NCBI GenBank assembly: GCA_035473255.1
Contig: DATIOK010000068.1
Location: 13,801 to 77,800, forward strand
Length of the DNA stretch: 64,000 nt
From: JAICYJ01 sp035473255
Lineage (GTDB): Bacteria > Actinomycetota > Thermoleophilia > Gaiellales > JAICJC01
Direction: 5' to 3'
In this document: one piece after another, positions 55,601 to 63,662 of the stretch
Numbering within the stretch: position 1 is the stretch's first letter
How the letters are laid out: each line of letters begins with the position of its first letter
The notes under the pieces: model-generated
What the model was told of the DNA's origin: nothing
Seen by the model: the letters and a program-made list of their open reading frames with translations, nothing else
The model's database searches: none
Translations under genes and position numbers: made by a program

Positions 55601-57957
55601 CCGGTGGCGATGTTGATGTCCTCCTCGCGCACCGGCTTGTAGACGGGCTGGTGCGTGATCGGGTCGTTCGGCACCTCGACCCGCACCAGGTAGTCGCCCG
55701 GCCCCAGGGGGTCCTGGCAGTCGTCCGGGTTCCCGCTGAAGGTGCTGTTGCCGTTGGCATCGGGTGTGCACTGGGTGCCGAACCCGTAGTTGCCGTTGAC
55801 GAGTGAGAACTGATCGCTCTGGTTGCCCCAGAATCCGACCTGGTTCTGCATGGCGAAGCCCTCGAGGCAGTCCTTGTTGGTGGCGTTCACGGACGGGAAG
55901 TCGGGCATGAAGTCCCAGGACACGGGGTCGCCGTTGACGTCGCGGGACGTGCAGCCGGTGGGCCGCTGCCACTGCTCCGTGGTGTACTGGTTCAGCTTGG
56001 GGCCGAGCTGGTAGGAGCCGTCGGCCGCCTTCAGGTACTGCCCCGGGTTGTTCGGGTCGGGGACGGGGGCGTAGAGGTCGACTTTGAGGCCGGAGATGCC
56101 GCCCTCGTAGTCCTCGGTGGCCATGAAGCGCGGGTCGAGCTCGTTGCGGGTCGTTTCGTACACGACCTCGCCCACGATGCCGCCGTTGGTGCCGCGGTCA
56201 TAGGGCCTGATGCCCCAGTCGATGCGGTTGGACAGGCCGACCAGGTGGAAGGTGTTGAGATCGACGCCGGCGCCCAGGATGGTGGTGGGGCTGGGCTGGT
56301 TGTCGGTCTGATAGGTGACGCCCGTCGTGTAGTACCGCGGGTCGTACATCTCCTCGACCACCCACTGGCCCAGCGGATAGGCCTCGCGGAAGATGTAGTG
56401 GCCGTTCGAGTCGGTCGTGTAGGAGGCGGTGCCCTGATCCTGCAGCGAGTTGTCGCGCGACTTCAGGGTGACCGTCAGGTTGGGGACGCCCGGCTCGCCG
56501 GGATCTTGCTTGCCGTTGCTGTTGTAGTCGTTGAAGACCGTGCCCTTGACGATGCCGAACCAGTGCGCCAGATACAGCGTTTTCATCTTGGTCAGCTGGC
56601 CGTTTCGCACCGTCGCCTGGTTGGTCTCCACCAGGTAGTCCTGGTTCTCGTCCCAGGTCACGAGCTCGTAGTCGCCGTTCGGCACGTGCTTGATGTCGAA
56701 GCGGCCCTGCGTGTCGGCGCGCTTCACGTAGACGGCCGTGTCGCCGGCGTCGATCGAGACCAGCGACACCCAGCCGTCGCTGACCGGCGGGTCGATGGCG
56801 TTGCCGGCCTCGCCGCCGAACACCAGGCCCTTGGCGGGCGGGGTGTAGGCGCGGATGCCGTTCAGCTGGCCGGTGATCTCACCCGTGACGTTGGTGTTGG
56901 TGAGCGTGTTCTGCTCGGCCACGAAGCCCGCGATCGTCTCGGGCACGCCCTCGCCGCCGCGGATCAGCTCGCCGTCGAACCCGTTCGACCCCTCCTGGTG
57001 CCAGGTGTCCCAGTCGTGCCCGCCTTCGAGGGTCGTCGTCTGCAGCCAGTGGCTCGATGCATTGGGACCCGAGGTGGGCGGGGTGACGGTGACCGTGTAG
57101 CGGTTGGAGCCGAGGTTGCCGATCTCGATCAGGCCAGTCGAGTCGGACAGGCACTTGCCGCCGATCGTGTCGATCACCGGCTTGCCGTTGGCATCCATCT
57201 CGTAGGGGCCGACGAAGGGGTCGCTGCTCGGGTTCGGATCGCTGGGATCCTTCTTGTAGATCGTGCACAGCGGGTTGCCGTACCAGTCGGTCGTGACCTC
57301 GGCCAGCACGTCGTTGATGTGTCCGACGAAGTTGCTGAGGCCGGGTTCTGCGGGAATGTCCCACTGGCCGTTGGTAGCGGTGTCGTTGAAGACCTGCACG
57401 CGCATCGTGGCCAGCGGCAGGTCGTACGCGTCGACCTGCACCGTCACGTTCAGGTCGCCGCTCGCGGGGACCGTGAAGTGGGTGCCGTCGATCTTCGCGG
57501 TCTGGGCGCCGGTGGCGTCGTAGGCCTGCACCGAGATCACGTACTTGCCCGGGTCGAGCGCGATGCCGTTGCTCGGGCCCATCACGGTCTCGTCGCCCTG
57601 CGTGACGATCTGGTTGACCCCAGCCGTGCCGCCCGGCGTGGAGTGGATCGAGGGCCAGTTGCACCCGTCCGGGTAGCTCGGGTTGCTGCCGCCCGCGCCG
57701 CTTGGCAGGCAGGCGGACTGCGGCTGTGAAGGATCGCCGGCGTCGTCGCGGACGATCAGATACTTGTAGTGGTCGACGGCCTGGGGTGCCGGGCCTGCGG
57801 TGACGACGTTGAGCGTGACGCCTCCGGCGGCAGCGGCGCTGGGTGCGCCGGACAGCAGCAGGCAGAGCGCGACGGCGGCAGCGCAGACGGCCGCACCGGT
57901 GGCGAACCTCCCGCGGGTGACGCGGGTCGTGCGCTGATGCCGCAATGCTGTTCTCAC
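52690..57957 (-). CDS. Giant secreted protein: SdrD B-like, IPT/TIG and parallel beta-helix domains
   Basis: The 1755-residue protein starts at a GTG that follows AGGAGG by 6 nt. A TTG further upstream keeps the frame open but has no ribosome site. The signal peptide (about 20-45, AAVCAAAVALCLLLSG) is followed by several carboxypeptidase/Cna-B-like beta domains, one of SdrD type near 470-560 (VFNDYNSNGKQDPGEPGVPN, YTTDSNGHYIFREAYP), an IPT/TIG domain near 1040-1110 (TITITGKNFGNATGNVLLDG) and a right-handed beta-helix near 1150-1650 with repeated NNxIxxN and GGGV/GGGI turns. The C-terminus (DIDNQTRPSSGKDLGADE) matches the end seen in many beta-helix surface proteins. No LPxTG motif or final membrane helix exists, so how it stays at the surface is unclear. 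Overlaps protein C by 4 nt. Confidence 0.85.
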   Translation of the reverse strand: MRTALRHQRTTRVTRGRFATGAAVCAAAVALCLLLSGAPSAAAAGGVTLNVVTAGPAPQAVDHYKYLIVRDDAGDPSQPQSACLPSGAGGSNPSYPDGCNWPSIHSTPGGTAGVNQIVTQGDETVMGPSNGIALDPGKYVISVQAYDATGAQTAKIDGTHFTVPASGDLNVTVQVDAYDLPLATMRVQVFNDTATNGQWDIPAEPGLSNFVGHINDVLAEVTTDWYGNPLCTIYKKDPSDPNPSSDPFVGPYEMDANGKPVIDTIGGKCLSDSTGLIEIGNLGSNRYTVTVTPPTSGPNASSHWLQTTTLEGGHDWDTWHQEGSNGFDGELIRGGEGVPETIAGFVAEQNTLTNTNVTGEITGQLNGIRAYTPPAKGLVFGGEAGNAIDPPVSDGWVSLVSIDAGDTAVYVKRADTQGRFDIKHVPNGDYELVTWDENQDYLVETNQATVRNGQLTKMKTLYLAHWFGIVKGTVFNDYNSNGKQDPGEPGVPNLTVTLKSRDNSLQDQGTASYTTDSNGHYIFREAYPLGQWVVEEMYDPRYYTTGVTYQTDNQPSPTTILGAGVDLNTFHLVGLSNRIDWGIRPYDRGTNGGIVGEVVYETTRNELDPRFMATEDYEGGISGLKVDLYAPVPDPNNPGQYLKAADGSYQLGPKLNQYTTEQWQRPTGCTSRDVNGDPVSWDFMPDFPSVNATNKDCLEGFAMQNQVGFWGNQSDQFSLVNGNYGFGTQCTPDANGNSTFSGNPDDCQDPLGPGDYLVRVEVPNDPITHQPVYKPVREEDINIATGDSYTPQEPPYPCAGALHTVDVAGSGQDSYGPVSLDGGTVTVPASTPTANPGFADIGGSPYEGEQKPICDTQLVTLKDQYSATPNFHFFTDVPVPGRFHGLVTDDLTLSSNPKELFYGEKLGIPNMPVGLYDYTGRLVDTMHTDANGVFEDILPSVSSYNCPLPAGPCPNVYRFVANDPGTPEHPNADFNPNYRTAATNFQLWPNLTLPADLAPVPIAQLVEGPGTQTLHPADCTLPTAIPQMFSVSRPYQVNNATTAQRTITITGKNFGNATGNVLLDGVSITSAVTGSTSGSITSWTDNQIVAQMPSRSSSTASSAASRIGAPHQLIIRTAGAGAQSTIDGITYHILGGNYTPTVIEVGPGKQFDTQATTPATVQDAINAANPGTGRRLVVVYPDTPSNGNPLGSYFENVVMNKPIKLQGVGPGGIYTAGGTQHAVPGSILNGRYFYTQGGFAADGDNNYATDWTTLVSGLTRTGNQNIYEGPVVSVYPRTTGQFTSAFPGSIDGFTLMGGDQIDFPGSLFDNGGGPVPNPVGDPTQEAAVTQGGGVYVNAQAHFMHVTNNVIDGNGGSYGGAIRVGTPNIGSNNNNNLLISHNRILHNGGSNLAGAVALFTGANNYDLSFNDVCGNFSSEYGGGISHFGLSPGGQIHDNQIYLNGSYDEGAGVMIAGELPANPKTTLTRGSGSVSVFNNLIQENVANDDGGGLRLLMTSGANANGTLNDSQISIFNNMIVNNVSTHEGGGVALDDATNTRFYNNTVMKNITTATAATSNGQPAPAGLSDTGNSTLLQAKLPASHAHYSDPLMFNNVFDDNRAGAWDLSSGTVSGIGQTGDPAPIRYWDMGVADGLGPLHPHHTLLQGYGPSQPVAGAVPAANDGTNTLVAGAPGSIVVNPYDTLISPFPWRGDPHFIAAITIAQSVAELLAGNYHLAAGSQALNLAVNSQSGVNAPTFDIDNQTRPSSGKDLGADER

Positions 57958-58051
57958 CGAGCTCCTCCTCGTCACAGGCAATCGAGCCTGGTGACCGTAA
58001 GGTCGGAGGAGAAGCGCAAGCAAGGATTGTTACAACCGTGTCACGCTTTCG

Positions 58052-59146
58052 TCATGCGACTGTTTTCTGCCGGGACGAGCGGCGGTCCTCGCGGATCGCG
58101 CCCAGCAGAGAGTCGGATGCACCCGGTTCGAACCCCGGCAGCGTGATCCGGAACAGCGCCCCACCCATCGGCGAATCGCCGACCTCGGCGGTTCCGCCGT
58201 GGGCCTCGGCGATCGCCTTCACCAGCGGCAGGCCGAGGCCCGCGCCACCCCCGCCGGCTGCGCGGCCGGCGCGGGTGAAGCGCTCGAACACCTCCGGGCG
58301 GCGGTCGGGATCGATGCCGCAGCCCGAGTCGGCAACCTCGATCACGGCTCGCGTACCCTCGGCGCGCGCCGTGATCGAGATCGCGTCGCCCTCCGCGGTG
58401 AACCGCAGGGCGTTCTCGACCAGCGCATCCAGCGCCTGGCCGATCTGCTCGACGTCGACCGTGACCGTCCCTTCGGCCTCGATGTCGACGCGCCAGCGCC
58501 GGTCGGCCGTGGCGCCCCAGCGGCGGGCGCTGTCGACCACCAGCTCCTCGAGCTCGATCTGCTCGGGGCGCAGGAACCCGGTATGGCCGGCCGCGGCGAG
58601 CACCAGCAGGCGATGCGAAATCCGTGACAGCTGCTCCAGCTCGTGCAGCACGATGGCGGCGTCATCACCGGTCTCGGTGCCGATGTGCGACTCGCGGATC
58701 AGATCGGCGTGGCCGCGTGCGACGGCGATCGGCGTCCGCAGCAGGTGCGACGCGTCACGCGCGAAGCTGCGCTCGGTCTCGGCAGCTCGTCGCACCTCGA
58801 CCAGCGCCGCCTCGCGGCGGCGCGCGTGCCACACCATCGCAAGGAACATCGCCGACATCAACGGGATCTCCGTCAGCTCGTCGATGCCGGGGCCGCCGGT
58901 GGCCTCCGCCGCGTGCACCAGCCCGACGCCCGTAATCAGACAGACGACCGACAGCACCACGGCGGTCAGCCGCAGCCCCCACACGCGGAACCCGTAGAAC
59001 AGCGTCAGGCTCACCCAGATGAAGTGGAACGGGACGGTCGTCCAGCTGGTCAGGTGCCAGAGTACGAGGACGTTGGCTGCCCAGAATGCCCCCAGGCCGA
59101 CGTCCTGCCAGTACCTACGAACCAATGAAGCTGTATCCGACACCAC
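58052..59146 (-). CDS. Sensor histidine kinase of the copper-oxidase operon
   Basis: The 364-residue protein has four or so N-terminal membrane helices (about 18-110) with only short outer loops, so it may sense a signal in the membrane. The H box is ARDASHLLRTPIAVARGHADL (His about 133), N box ALVENALRF (about 240), G1 VADSGCGIDPD (about 272) and G2 GGGGAGLGLPLVKAIAEAHGG (split at about 296-316). All ATP-binding parts are present. The GTG start lies within the response regulator gene, overlapping it by 32 nt, so the two are translationally coupled. A 94-nt gap separates it from the giant gene, which has a strong own ribosome site. Confidence 0.9.
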   Translation of the reverse strand: MVSDTASLVRRYWQDVGLGAFWAANVLVLWHLTSWTTVPFHFIWVSLTLFYGFRVWGLRLTAVVLSVVCLITGVGLVHAAEATGGPGIDELTEIPLMSAMFLAMVWHARRREAALVEVRRAAETERSFARDASHLLRTPIAVARGHADLIRESHIGTETGDDAAIVLHELEQLSRISHRLLVLAAAGHTGFLRPEQIELEELVVDSARRWGATADRRWRVDIEAEGTVTVDVEQIGQALDALVENALRFTAEGDAISITARAEGTRAVIEVADSGCGIDPDRRPEVFERFTRAGRAAGGGGAGLGLPLVKAIAEAHGGTAEVGDSPMGGALFRITLPGFEPGASDSLLGAIREDRRSSRQKTVA

Positions 59147-59783
59147 GCACCGTTTCGATCGCTCGTGTTCCCACCTTGGCCCGCAACCGGGCCACGTACA
59201 CGTCGACCACGTTCGTGCCGGGGTCGAACGTGTAGCCCCAGACCCGCTCCAGCAGCTCGTCGCGCGTGCACACCTCGGTCGGGTGTCGCATCAGATGCTC
59301 CAGCAACACGAACTCCCGGGTCGAGAGGCTGCATCGGCCGAGGCCGGTGTCGACCACGCGCCGGGCGAGGTCGAGCTCGACCGAGCCGACCCGAAGCGTC
59401 CGCTCCGGCTGGAGCGCGGAGGTGGCCTGACGCAGACGGGAGCGGATCCGCGCCACCAGCTCGCCCAGCTGAATCGGCTTGACCAGGTAGTCGAGCGCGC
59501 CCATCTCGAGGCAGCGCACCTTGGTATCGACGTCGGCGATCGCCGACATCACGATCATCCGCTGGTTGGGCTCGCGACGCAGCGTCTCGCGCATCAGCGT
59601 GACGCCGTCCACCGTCGGCAGCAGCAGGTCCACCAGCATCAGGTCGTAGTTGCCCTGCTCCGCCATCTGCAGCCCGCGCAGACCGTCGCCGGCGGTGTCA
59701 ACGCCGAACCCATGCCGCGTCAGTGCGCGTGAGACGAACCTGACCATGTTTGGTTCGTCGTCGATCACCAATATACGAGCCAC
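59115..59783 (-). CDS. OmpR/PhoB-family response regulator
   Basis: The 222-residue protein has a receiver domain (ILVIDDEP at 4-11, phospho-acceptor Asp52 in LMLVDLLLP, Lys102 in DYLVKPIQ) and a winged-helix DNA-binding domain (about 125-220; LSTREFVLLEHLMRHPTEVC, VDVYVARLRAKVG, VRGVGYSF). It is the first gene of the minus-strand unit that leads to the giant and cupredoxin proteins. The GTG at 59783 directly precedes the conserved ARILVIDDEP, and a G-rich stretch lies about 8 nt upstream. An in-frame TTG at 59813 is less likely. The kinase partner is the next gene. Confidence 0.9.
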   Translation of the reverse strand: MARILVIDDEPNMVRFVSRALTRHGFGVDTAGDGLRGLQMAEQGNYDLMLVDLLLPTVDGVTLMRETLRREPNQRMIVMSAIADVDTKVRCLEMGALDYLVKPIQLGELVARIRSRLRQATSALQPERTLRVGSVELDLARRVVDTGLGRCSLSTREFVLLEHLMRHPTEVCTRDELLERVWGYTFDPGTNVVDVYVARLRAKVGTRAIETVRGVGYSFIGS

Positions 59784-59812
59784 TTGCGGAGCCCCCCCAA
59801 CGTTCTGGCGCA

Positions 59813-59864
59813 ACGGTACGTGACCGATTGTTTGATGTCAACGTTGCGTCCGGTCGCGTCGACC
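59813..59864 (-). promoter_or_regulatory. Predicted sigma-70-type promoter and inverted repeat of the response-regulator operon
   Basis: On the minus strand TTGACA (59841-59836) and TACCGT (59818-59813) are separated by exactly 17 nt, the best two-box promoter seen in the window. Just upstream, GGTCG and CGACC (59852-59864) form an inverted repeat with a 3-nt spacer, and GTCAAC occurs as part of two more half-sites around it. This could be where the response regulator binds its own promoter. Confidence 0.55.
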
Positions 59865-59905
59865 AGCCTGACTTGGCGCATGTTGACCTGAAAGAGAACT
59901 GTTTG

Positions 59906-60790
59906 CTAGCGGAGGGATGCGACGGCTGTGCGAAGCGCCGTCGTCAGCGGCTGCACGGAGGCCACCCGGCCCTCGATCTCCTCGAGGTCTTCGACGTCGT
60001 ACTGGTCCTCCCACACGTATGCCAGCGAGCCGCGCTCGTACTGGAACGTGGTCTGGGGGAACTCGTTGTTGATCAGGCGCACCAGCAGCGCCGGCGTGAA
60101 GATGCGCAGCACCGCCGCCTGGTCGGCACCGTCGTTGACCATCAGCGAGAACCGCTTGTTGAACTCGACGCTCTCGGTCTCGACCTGGCGGCTCGGCCCG
60201 AAGGCGGCCGCCAGCTTGTTCAGGAACCCGATCCCGCGGTCGGCCAGCTGCACGGTGTCAACGCCGGCAACGGCGCCGACCTCCAGGCGCAGTACCGTGT
60301 GGCGGTGCTTCACCTCCTCCGTGTACGTCTCCGTGGTCATGTGACCCTGAGCGTCGGTCGCGGTGCGCGTGCGAGTCTCGAACGTGGAGTAGGTGAAGTT
60401 GAAGATCAGCCCGGGCACGTCGCACATCGGGCCCGAGAAGCCGTCGGACGCTTCCATCCGCTGCTTGTCCCGGCAGAAGGCGACGTCGGTCGGCAGCGGC
60501 GGTGAGGGCTGGTACTCCCAGCCGTGCTCCTTCGCCCATTGGTGCATGACCTGGTCCTTGGCGGCGCTCGACGCCTGCGACCGCAGCACCAAGTGGTAGA
60601 TGACCGGCCCGGCCAGCGCCCCGACCAGGCCGACCACGATCAGCAACGGCACGGTGAAGATCCCGATCATGGCCACGACAACGCCGGGCACGGTGCAGAG
60701 GCCGAGCGTGCGATGGTAGGTGGGCCGCCCCGTCAGCTCAGCCATGCGGGCATCGCGCGCGGCCCGGTATCGCTCGCGGCTGGTCGCCAT
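59906..60790 (-). CDS. Membrane protein resembling the DUF3137 family
   Basis: The 294-residue protein has two adjacent membrane helices (about 36-65, GVVVAMIGIFTVPLLIVVGLVGALAG) and a soluble domain. ETESVEFNKRFSLMVNDGADQAAVLRIFTPALLVRL (spread over about 207-243) has the spacing FxxxFxV..D..A..ILTP of DUF3137 proteins, whose function is unknown. FNFTYSTFETRTRTATDAQ and ETYTEEVKHRHTV fit the central sheet of that family. The ATG at 60790 shares one base with the stop of the YdcF-like gene (TGATG). The gene ends 122 nt before the start of the response regulator gene. Confidence 0.65.
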   Translation of the reverse strand: MATSRERYRAARDARMAELTGRPTYHRTLGLCTVPGVVVAMIGIFTVPLLIVVGLVGALAGPVIYHLVLRSQASSAAKDQVMHQWAKEHGWEYQPSPPLPTDVAFCRDKQRMEASDGFSGPMCDVPGLIFNFTYSTFETRTRTATDAQGHMTTETYTEEVKHRHTVLRLEVGAVAGVDTVQLADRGIGFLNKLAAAFGPSRQVETESVEFNKRFSLMVNDGADQAAVLRIFTPALLVRLINNEFPQTTFQYERGSLAYVWEDQYDVEDLEEIEGRVASVQPLTTALRTAVASLR

Positions 60791-61464
60791 CAGCCGGCTC
60801 CCGCAATGGCCGGCTGCAGGTGCAGCTGCTCGTGTGCGCCCAGGTAGCGTCGGGAGGGGATGGTCACATCGGCTTCCCACACCGCCTTCGCGTCGGCCAG
60901 CACCTCGCGGGCCTGGTAGCGCACCATCTTTGCCGCCGGCACGCGGCCCCAGTCGGGCACGGTCAACGCGTCTGCGTCGACGCCCACCGACCGGCACAGG
61001 TAGACGGCGCGCGGGGCGTGGTAGCTCTGCGTCACCACGACGGCGCTCTGCACTCCGAAGATGTGGCGTGCCCGGTGGCAGGAGTCGTACGTGTCGAAGC
61101 CGGCGTAGTCGAGGGTGATGGCGGCCGCCGGCACGCCGTGGGCGATGGCGTAGGCCCGCATGGCGGTGGGCTCATCGTGGCCGGCGACGTGGTTGTCCCC
61201 GGACATCAGCAGGCCGTCGACCCTGCCCATGCGGTACAGGCGAATGGCCGCGTCCAGGCGATCGGCGAGAAACCAGCTGGGCGTCCCTTTGGCGGTGAGG
61301 CCGGCGCCCAGCACCAGCGCGACCTGGTGGTGTGAGACGTCGGCCGCGTCGGACGTGAGGCCCGCGCCGGTGCCGACCCGGATCAGGAGCACCGGCACGA
61401 ACAGCAGGGCGACGGCCGCCACCAGCAGTCCAGCTGCTATCAGCATCCGACGGCGTCGTAACAT
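60790..61464 (-). CDS. YdcF/SanA-like DUF218 membrane protein
   Basis: The 224-residue protein has one N-terminal helix (LIAAGLLVAAVALLFVPVLLI, about 8-28) and an outer or periplasm-facing DUF218 domain: ALVLGAGLTAKGTPSWFLADRLDAAIRLY across about 49-77, LLMSGDNHVAGHDEPTAM (about 85-102), ITLDYAGFDTYDSCHRA (about 115-131), VVVTQSYHAPRAVYLCRSVGVDA. SanA in E. coli affects envelope permeability to vancomycin, and YdcF binds SAM; the reaction is unknown. It is preceded by a 56-nt gap after the sugar-permease gene and coupled to the DUF3137-like gene. Confidence 0.82.
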   Translation of the reverse strand: MLRRRRMLIAAGLLVAAVALLFVPVLLIRVGTGAGLTSDAADVSHHQVALVLGAGLTAKGTPSWFLADRLDAAIRLYRMGRVDGLLMSGDNHVAGHDEPTAMRAYAIAHGVPAAAITLDYAGFDTYDSCHRARHIFGVQSAVVVTQSYHAPRAVYLCRSVGVDADALTVPDWGRVPAAKMVRYQAREVLADAKAVWEADVTIPSRRYLGAHEQLHLQPAIAGAG

Positions 61465-61520
61465 TGGCGGAGACCCTACCGGTGCGGCAGGCTGACGTCC
61501 GCGGTTTCGACGCCGTTTCG

Positions 61521-62831
61521 TTACGTTGCGACGCGGCCGCGCCGCGACAGCGCGTCGATGATGACCGCGGCCAGCAGCACCAGGGCGGTCACCATGTACT
61601 GGGCCGAGGCGGTGAAGCCAACCAGCCCCATGCCGTTGTCGATGGCGGCGATCACGATGCCGCCCAGCACCCCGTGCACAGCCTTGCCGCGTCCGCCGAA
61701 CAGGCTGGTGCCGCCGATCACAGCAGCAGCCACGGCGTACAGCACCAGCGTGCCGCCGTTCACCGCGGTGGAGATCGACTGCAGCCGTGACGCGTAGACG
61801 ATGCCGGCGATGCCGGCCGTGAACGAGCACAGCACGAACGCGAGCGTGCGGACCCACATCACGTCGACGCCGGCGCGGCGGGCGGCCTCGGCGTTGCCGC
61901 CGATGGCATAGATGTAGCGGCCCAGCTTGGTGCGCCCGAGCAGGAACGTCCAGATCACGAGCACTCCCAGCACCAGCAGCACCACCCACGGGACGCCCCT
62001 GATCGGTACGAGTATGCCGCGATTGGTATTGCAGAGCAGCACCAGCGCGACGCCTGCCGCCAGCGCTCCCGCGATCTTGAGCAGCGTCACCCGCGGCGGT
62101 GGCGCCACCAGCCCGGCCTTGCGGCGCTTCGACTCTCGCCGCCAGACCAAACCGCCGTAGAGCCCGACCAGCACTAGCATCAGGATCCAGCCGACGGTCG
62201 GGGTGAACGCGCGGCTGGCGATGTCGTTGACGGCCTGGTTGTTGATCGGCTGGCTACCCCCCGATCCGAGGATCCGCAAGAGCTCGCCCTGCCAGAACAG
62301 GTAGCCGGCCAGCGTCACCACGAACGAGGGCAGACCAAGGCGGGTGATGAGCGTGCCCTGAAGCAGGCCGATGCCGGCGCATATCAGCAGCGCCACCGCA
62401 ACGGCCAGCGGCCACGCCCAGTCATGCGCGGGGCTGATTCTGGTCGCCATGAACGCCCCTGCGATGCCGGCCACGAAGCCGACCGACAGGTCGATCTCGC
62501 CCAGCAGCAGCACGAACACTTCGGCCATCGCCAGCAGGCTGAACACGGCCGCCTGCACCAGCAGGTTGACCAGGTTGCCTGCGGTCAGGAAGTTGCTGTT
62601 CAACGACTGGAACAGGATCGAGATCACCAGCAGCCCACCAATGACCGGCAGCACGCCGCTCTCGCCGGCCCTGACCCGTGCCAGCGAGGTCCGCAGGTAG
62701 CCCGAGATGGAATCGGCGGCGATGTCGGGCGGGAGCGCCAGCTCGGCCTTGCGGGCCGCGGCGGCGGTCATCGGCTCGTCGTGCTCGCCGGTGTCGGTCT
62801 TGGCGGGTGTCGGATCCTCGACTTCGCTCAT
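61521..62831 (-). CDS. Sugar ABC transporter permease (XylH/RbsC type)
   Basis: The 436-residue protein is a BPD_transp_2 permease with about ten or more membrane helices, a cytoplasmic N-terminal tail of 60 residues and the family motif GEIDLSVGFVAGIAGAFMA (about 111-129), followed by GRYIYAIGGNAEAARRAGVDV (about 308-328, the EAA-like loop that contacts the ATPase) and GTSLFGGRGKAVHGVLGG (about 374-391). The length and the long internal loop after the sixth helix (WRRESKRRKAGLV) are typical of xylose (XylH) permeases. The ATG overlaps the ATPase gene stop (ATGA). Confidence 0.9.
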   Translation of the reverse strand: MSEVEDPTPAKTDTGEHDEPMTAAAARKAELALPPDIAADSISGYLRTSLARVRAGESGVLPVIGGLLVISILFQSLNSNFLTAGNLVNLLVQAAVFSLLAMAEVFVLLLGEIDLSVGFVAGIAGAFMATRISPAHDWAWPLAVAVALLICAGIGLLQGTLITRLGLPSFVVTLAGYLFWQGELLRILGSGGSQPINNQAVNDIASRAFTPTVGWILMLVLVGLYGGLVWRRESKRRKAGLVAPPPRVTLLKIAGALAAGVALVLLCNTNRGILVPIRGVPWVVLLVLGVLVIWTFLLGRTKLGRYIYAIGGNAEAARRAGVDVMWVRTLAFVLCSFTAGIAGIVYASRLQSISTAVNGGTLVLYAVAAAVIGGTSLFGGRGKAVHGVLGGIVIAAIDNGMGLVGFTASAQYMVTALVLLAAVIIDALSRRGRVAT

Positions 62832-63628
62832 GCGCGATCCGGCTCCTTCGCAGGGTGGCCGTTCGTCGACAGGCGCGCCGATTGGCCGGTAGTCATGAGG
62901 TCGACCGCAATCTGGCGGTCGAGGTCGGCGGCCGGTCGTACCGCCACCACGCGGCCCAGGAATAGCACGGCGATCCGGTCGGCCACCTCGAAGACGTCGT
63001 TCATGTTGTGGGAGACCAGCATCACGGCGTGGCCGCGCTCGGCCAAGCGCTTGACGAGGGCGAGCACCATCGCCGTCTGGGCCACGCCCAGGGCGGCAGT
63101 GGGCTCGTCCATGATCACGAGCTTGGTGTTCCAGAGCACCGCCTTGGCGATCGCCACCGACTGGCGCTGGCCGCCGGAGAGGGACGCAACCGGCTGGCGG
63201 ATCGAGCGCACCGTTGTGACTGCGAGACTAGCCAGCGTCTCCGCCGCCGACTTCTCCATCGCCTCCTCGTCCAGCGTGATGCCGTGGTTGGTGCGCTCGC
63301 GGCCCAGGAACAGGTTCTGAACGATGTCGAGGTTGTTACAGAGCGCCAGATCCTGGAATACCGTCTCGATGCCGAGCGCCGCCGCCTCGCGCGGCGTGCG
63401 GATCCTGACCGGCCGGCCCTCCCAGTAGATCTGGCCGCCGTCGGGGCCGTGGATGCCCGAGATGGTCTTGATGGTGACCGACTTGCCGGCGCCGTTGTCG
63501 CCGATCAGCGCCGTCACCTCGCCGGCGCGCAGATCAAGATTGATGTCGGAGAGCGCCTGAACCGGCCCGAAGTTCTTGGAGACGTGCTCGAGCCGCAGCA
63601 GCGGCTGGGTCTCTGTCTCTGTGCTCAA
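62828..63628 (-). CDS. Sugar ABC transporter ATPase (single-domain, XylG/RbsA-like)
   Basis: The 266-residue protein has Walker A GDNGAGKSVTIKTISG (about 43-58), Q loop ETVFQDLALCNNLDIVQNLFLG (about 87-108), signature LSGGQRQSVAIAKAV (about 149-163), Walker B LVIMDEPTAALG (about 168-179) and switch His in VMLVSHNM (about 203). RbsA and XylG of E. coli have two ABC domains, whereas this is a single-domain protein as is frequent in actinobacteria. The start is a TTG at 63628; the ATG slightly upstream is out of frame. It is separated from the binding-protein gene by a large hairpin. Confidence 0.9.
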   Translation of the reverse strand: MSTETETQPLLRLEHVSKNFGPVQALSDINLDLRAGEVTALIGDNGAGKSVTIKTISGIHGPDGGQIYWEGRPVRIRTPREAAALGIETVFQDLALCNNLDIVQNLFLGRERTNHGITLDEEAMEKSAAETLASLAVTTVRSIRQPVASLSGGQRQSVAIAKAVLWNTKLVIMDEPTAALGVAQTAMVLALVKRLAERGHAVMLVSHNMNDVFEVADRIAVLFLGRVVAVRPAADLDRQIAVDLMTTGQSARLSTNGHPAKEPDRA

Positions 63629-63662
63629 ACCGTTGTATCCATGACCGTTGGTGCCGATGGTA

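Noticed and set aside
53281..55806. Long open frame (841 codons) on the plus strand opposite the giant beta-helix gene
   Set aside because: It is an antisense shadow produced by GC-rich third positions of the real gene. Its composition (Val/Arg/His/Gly-rich, no domain motifs) is that of a mirror frame, and the minus strand has a signal peptide, ribosome site and recognisable domains.
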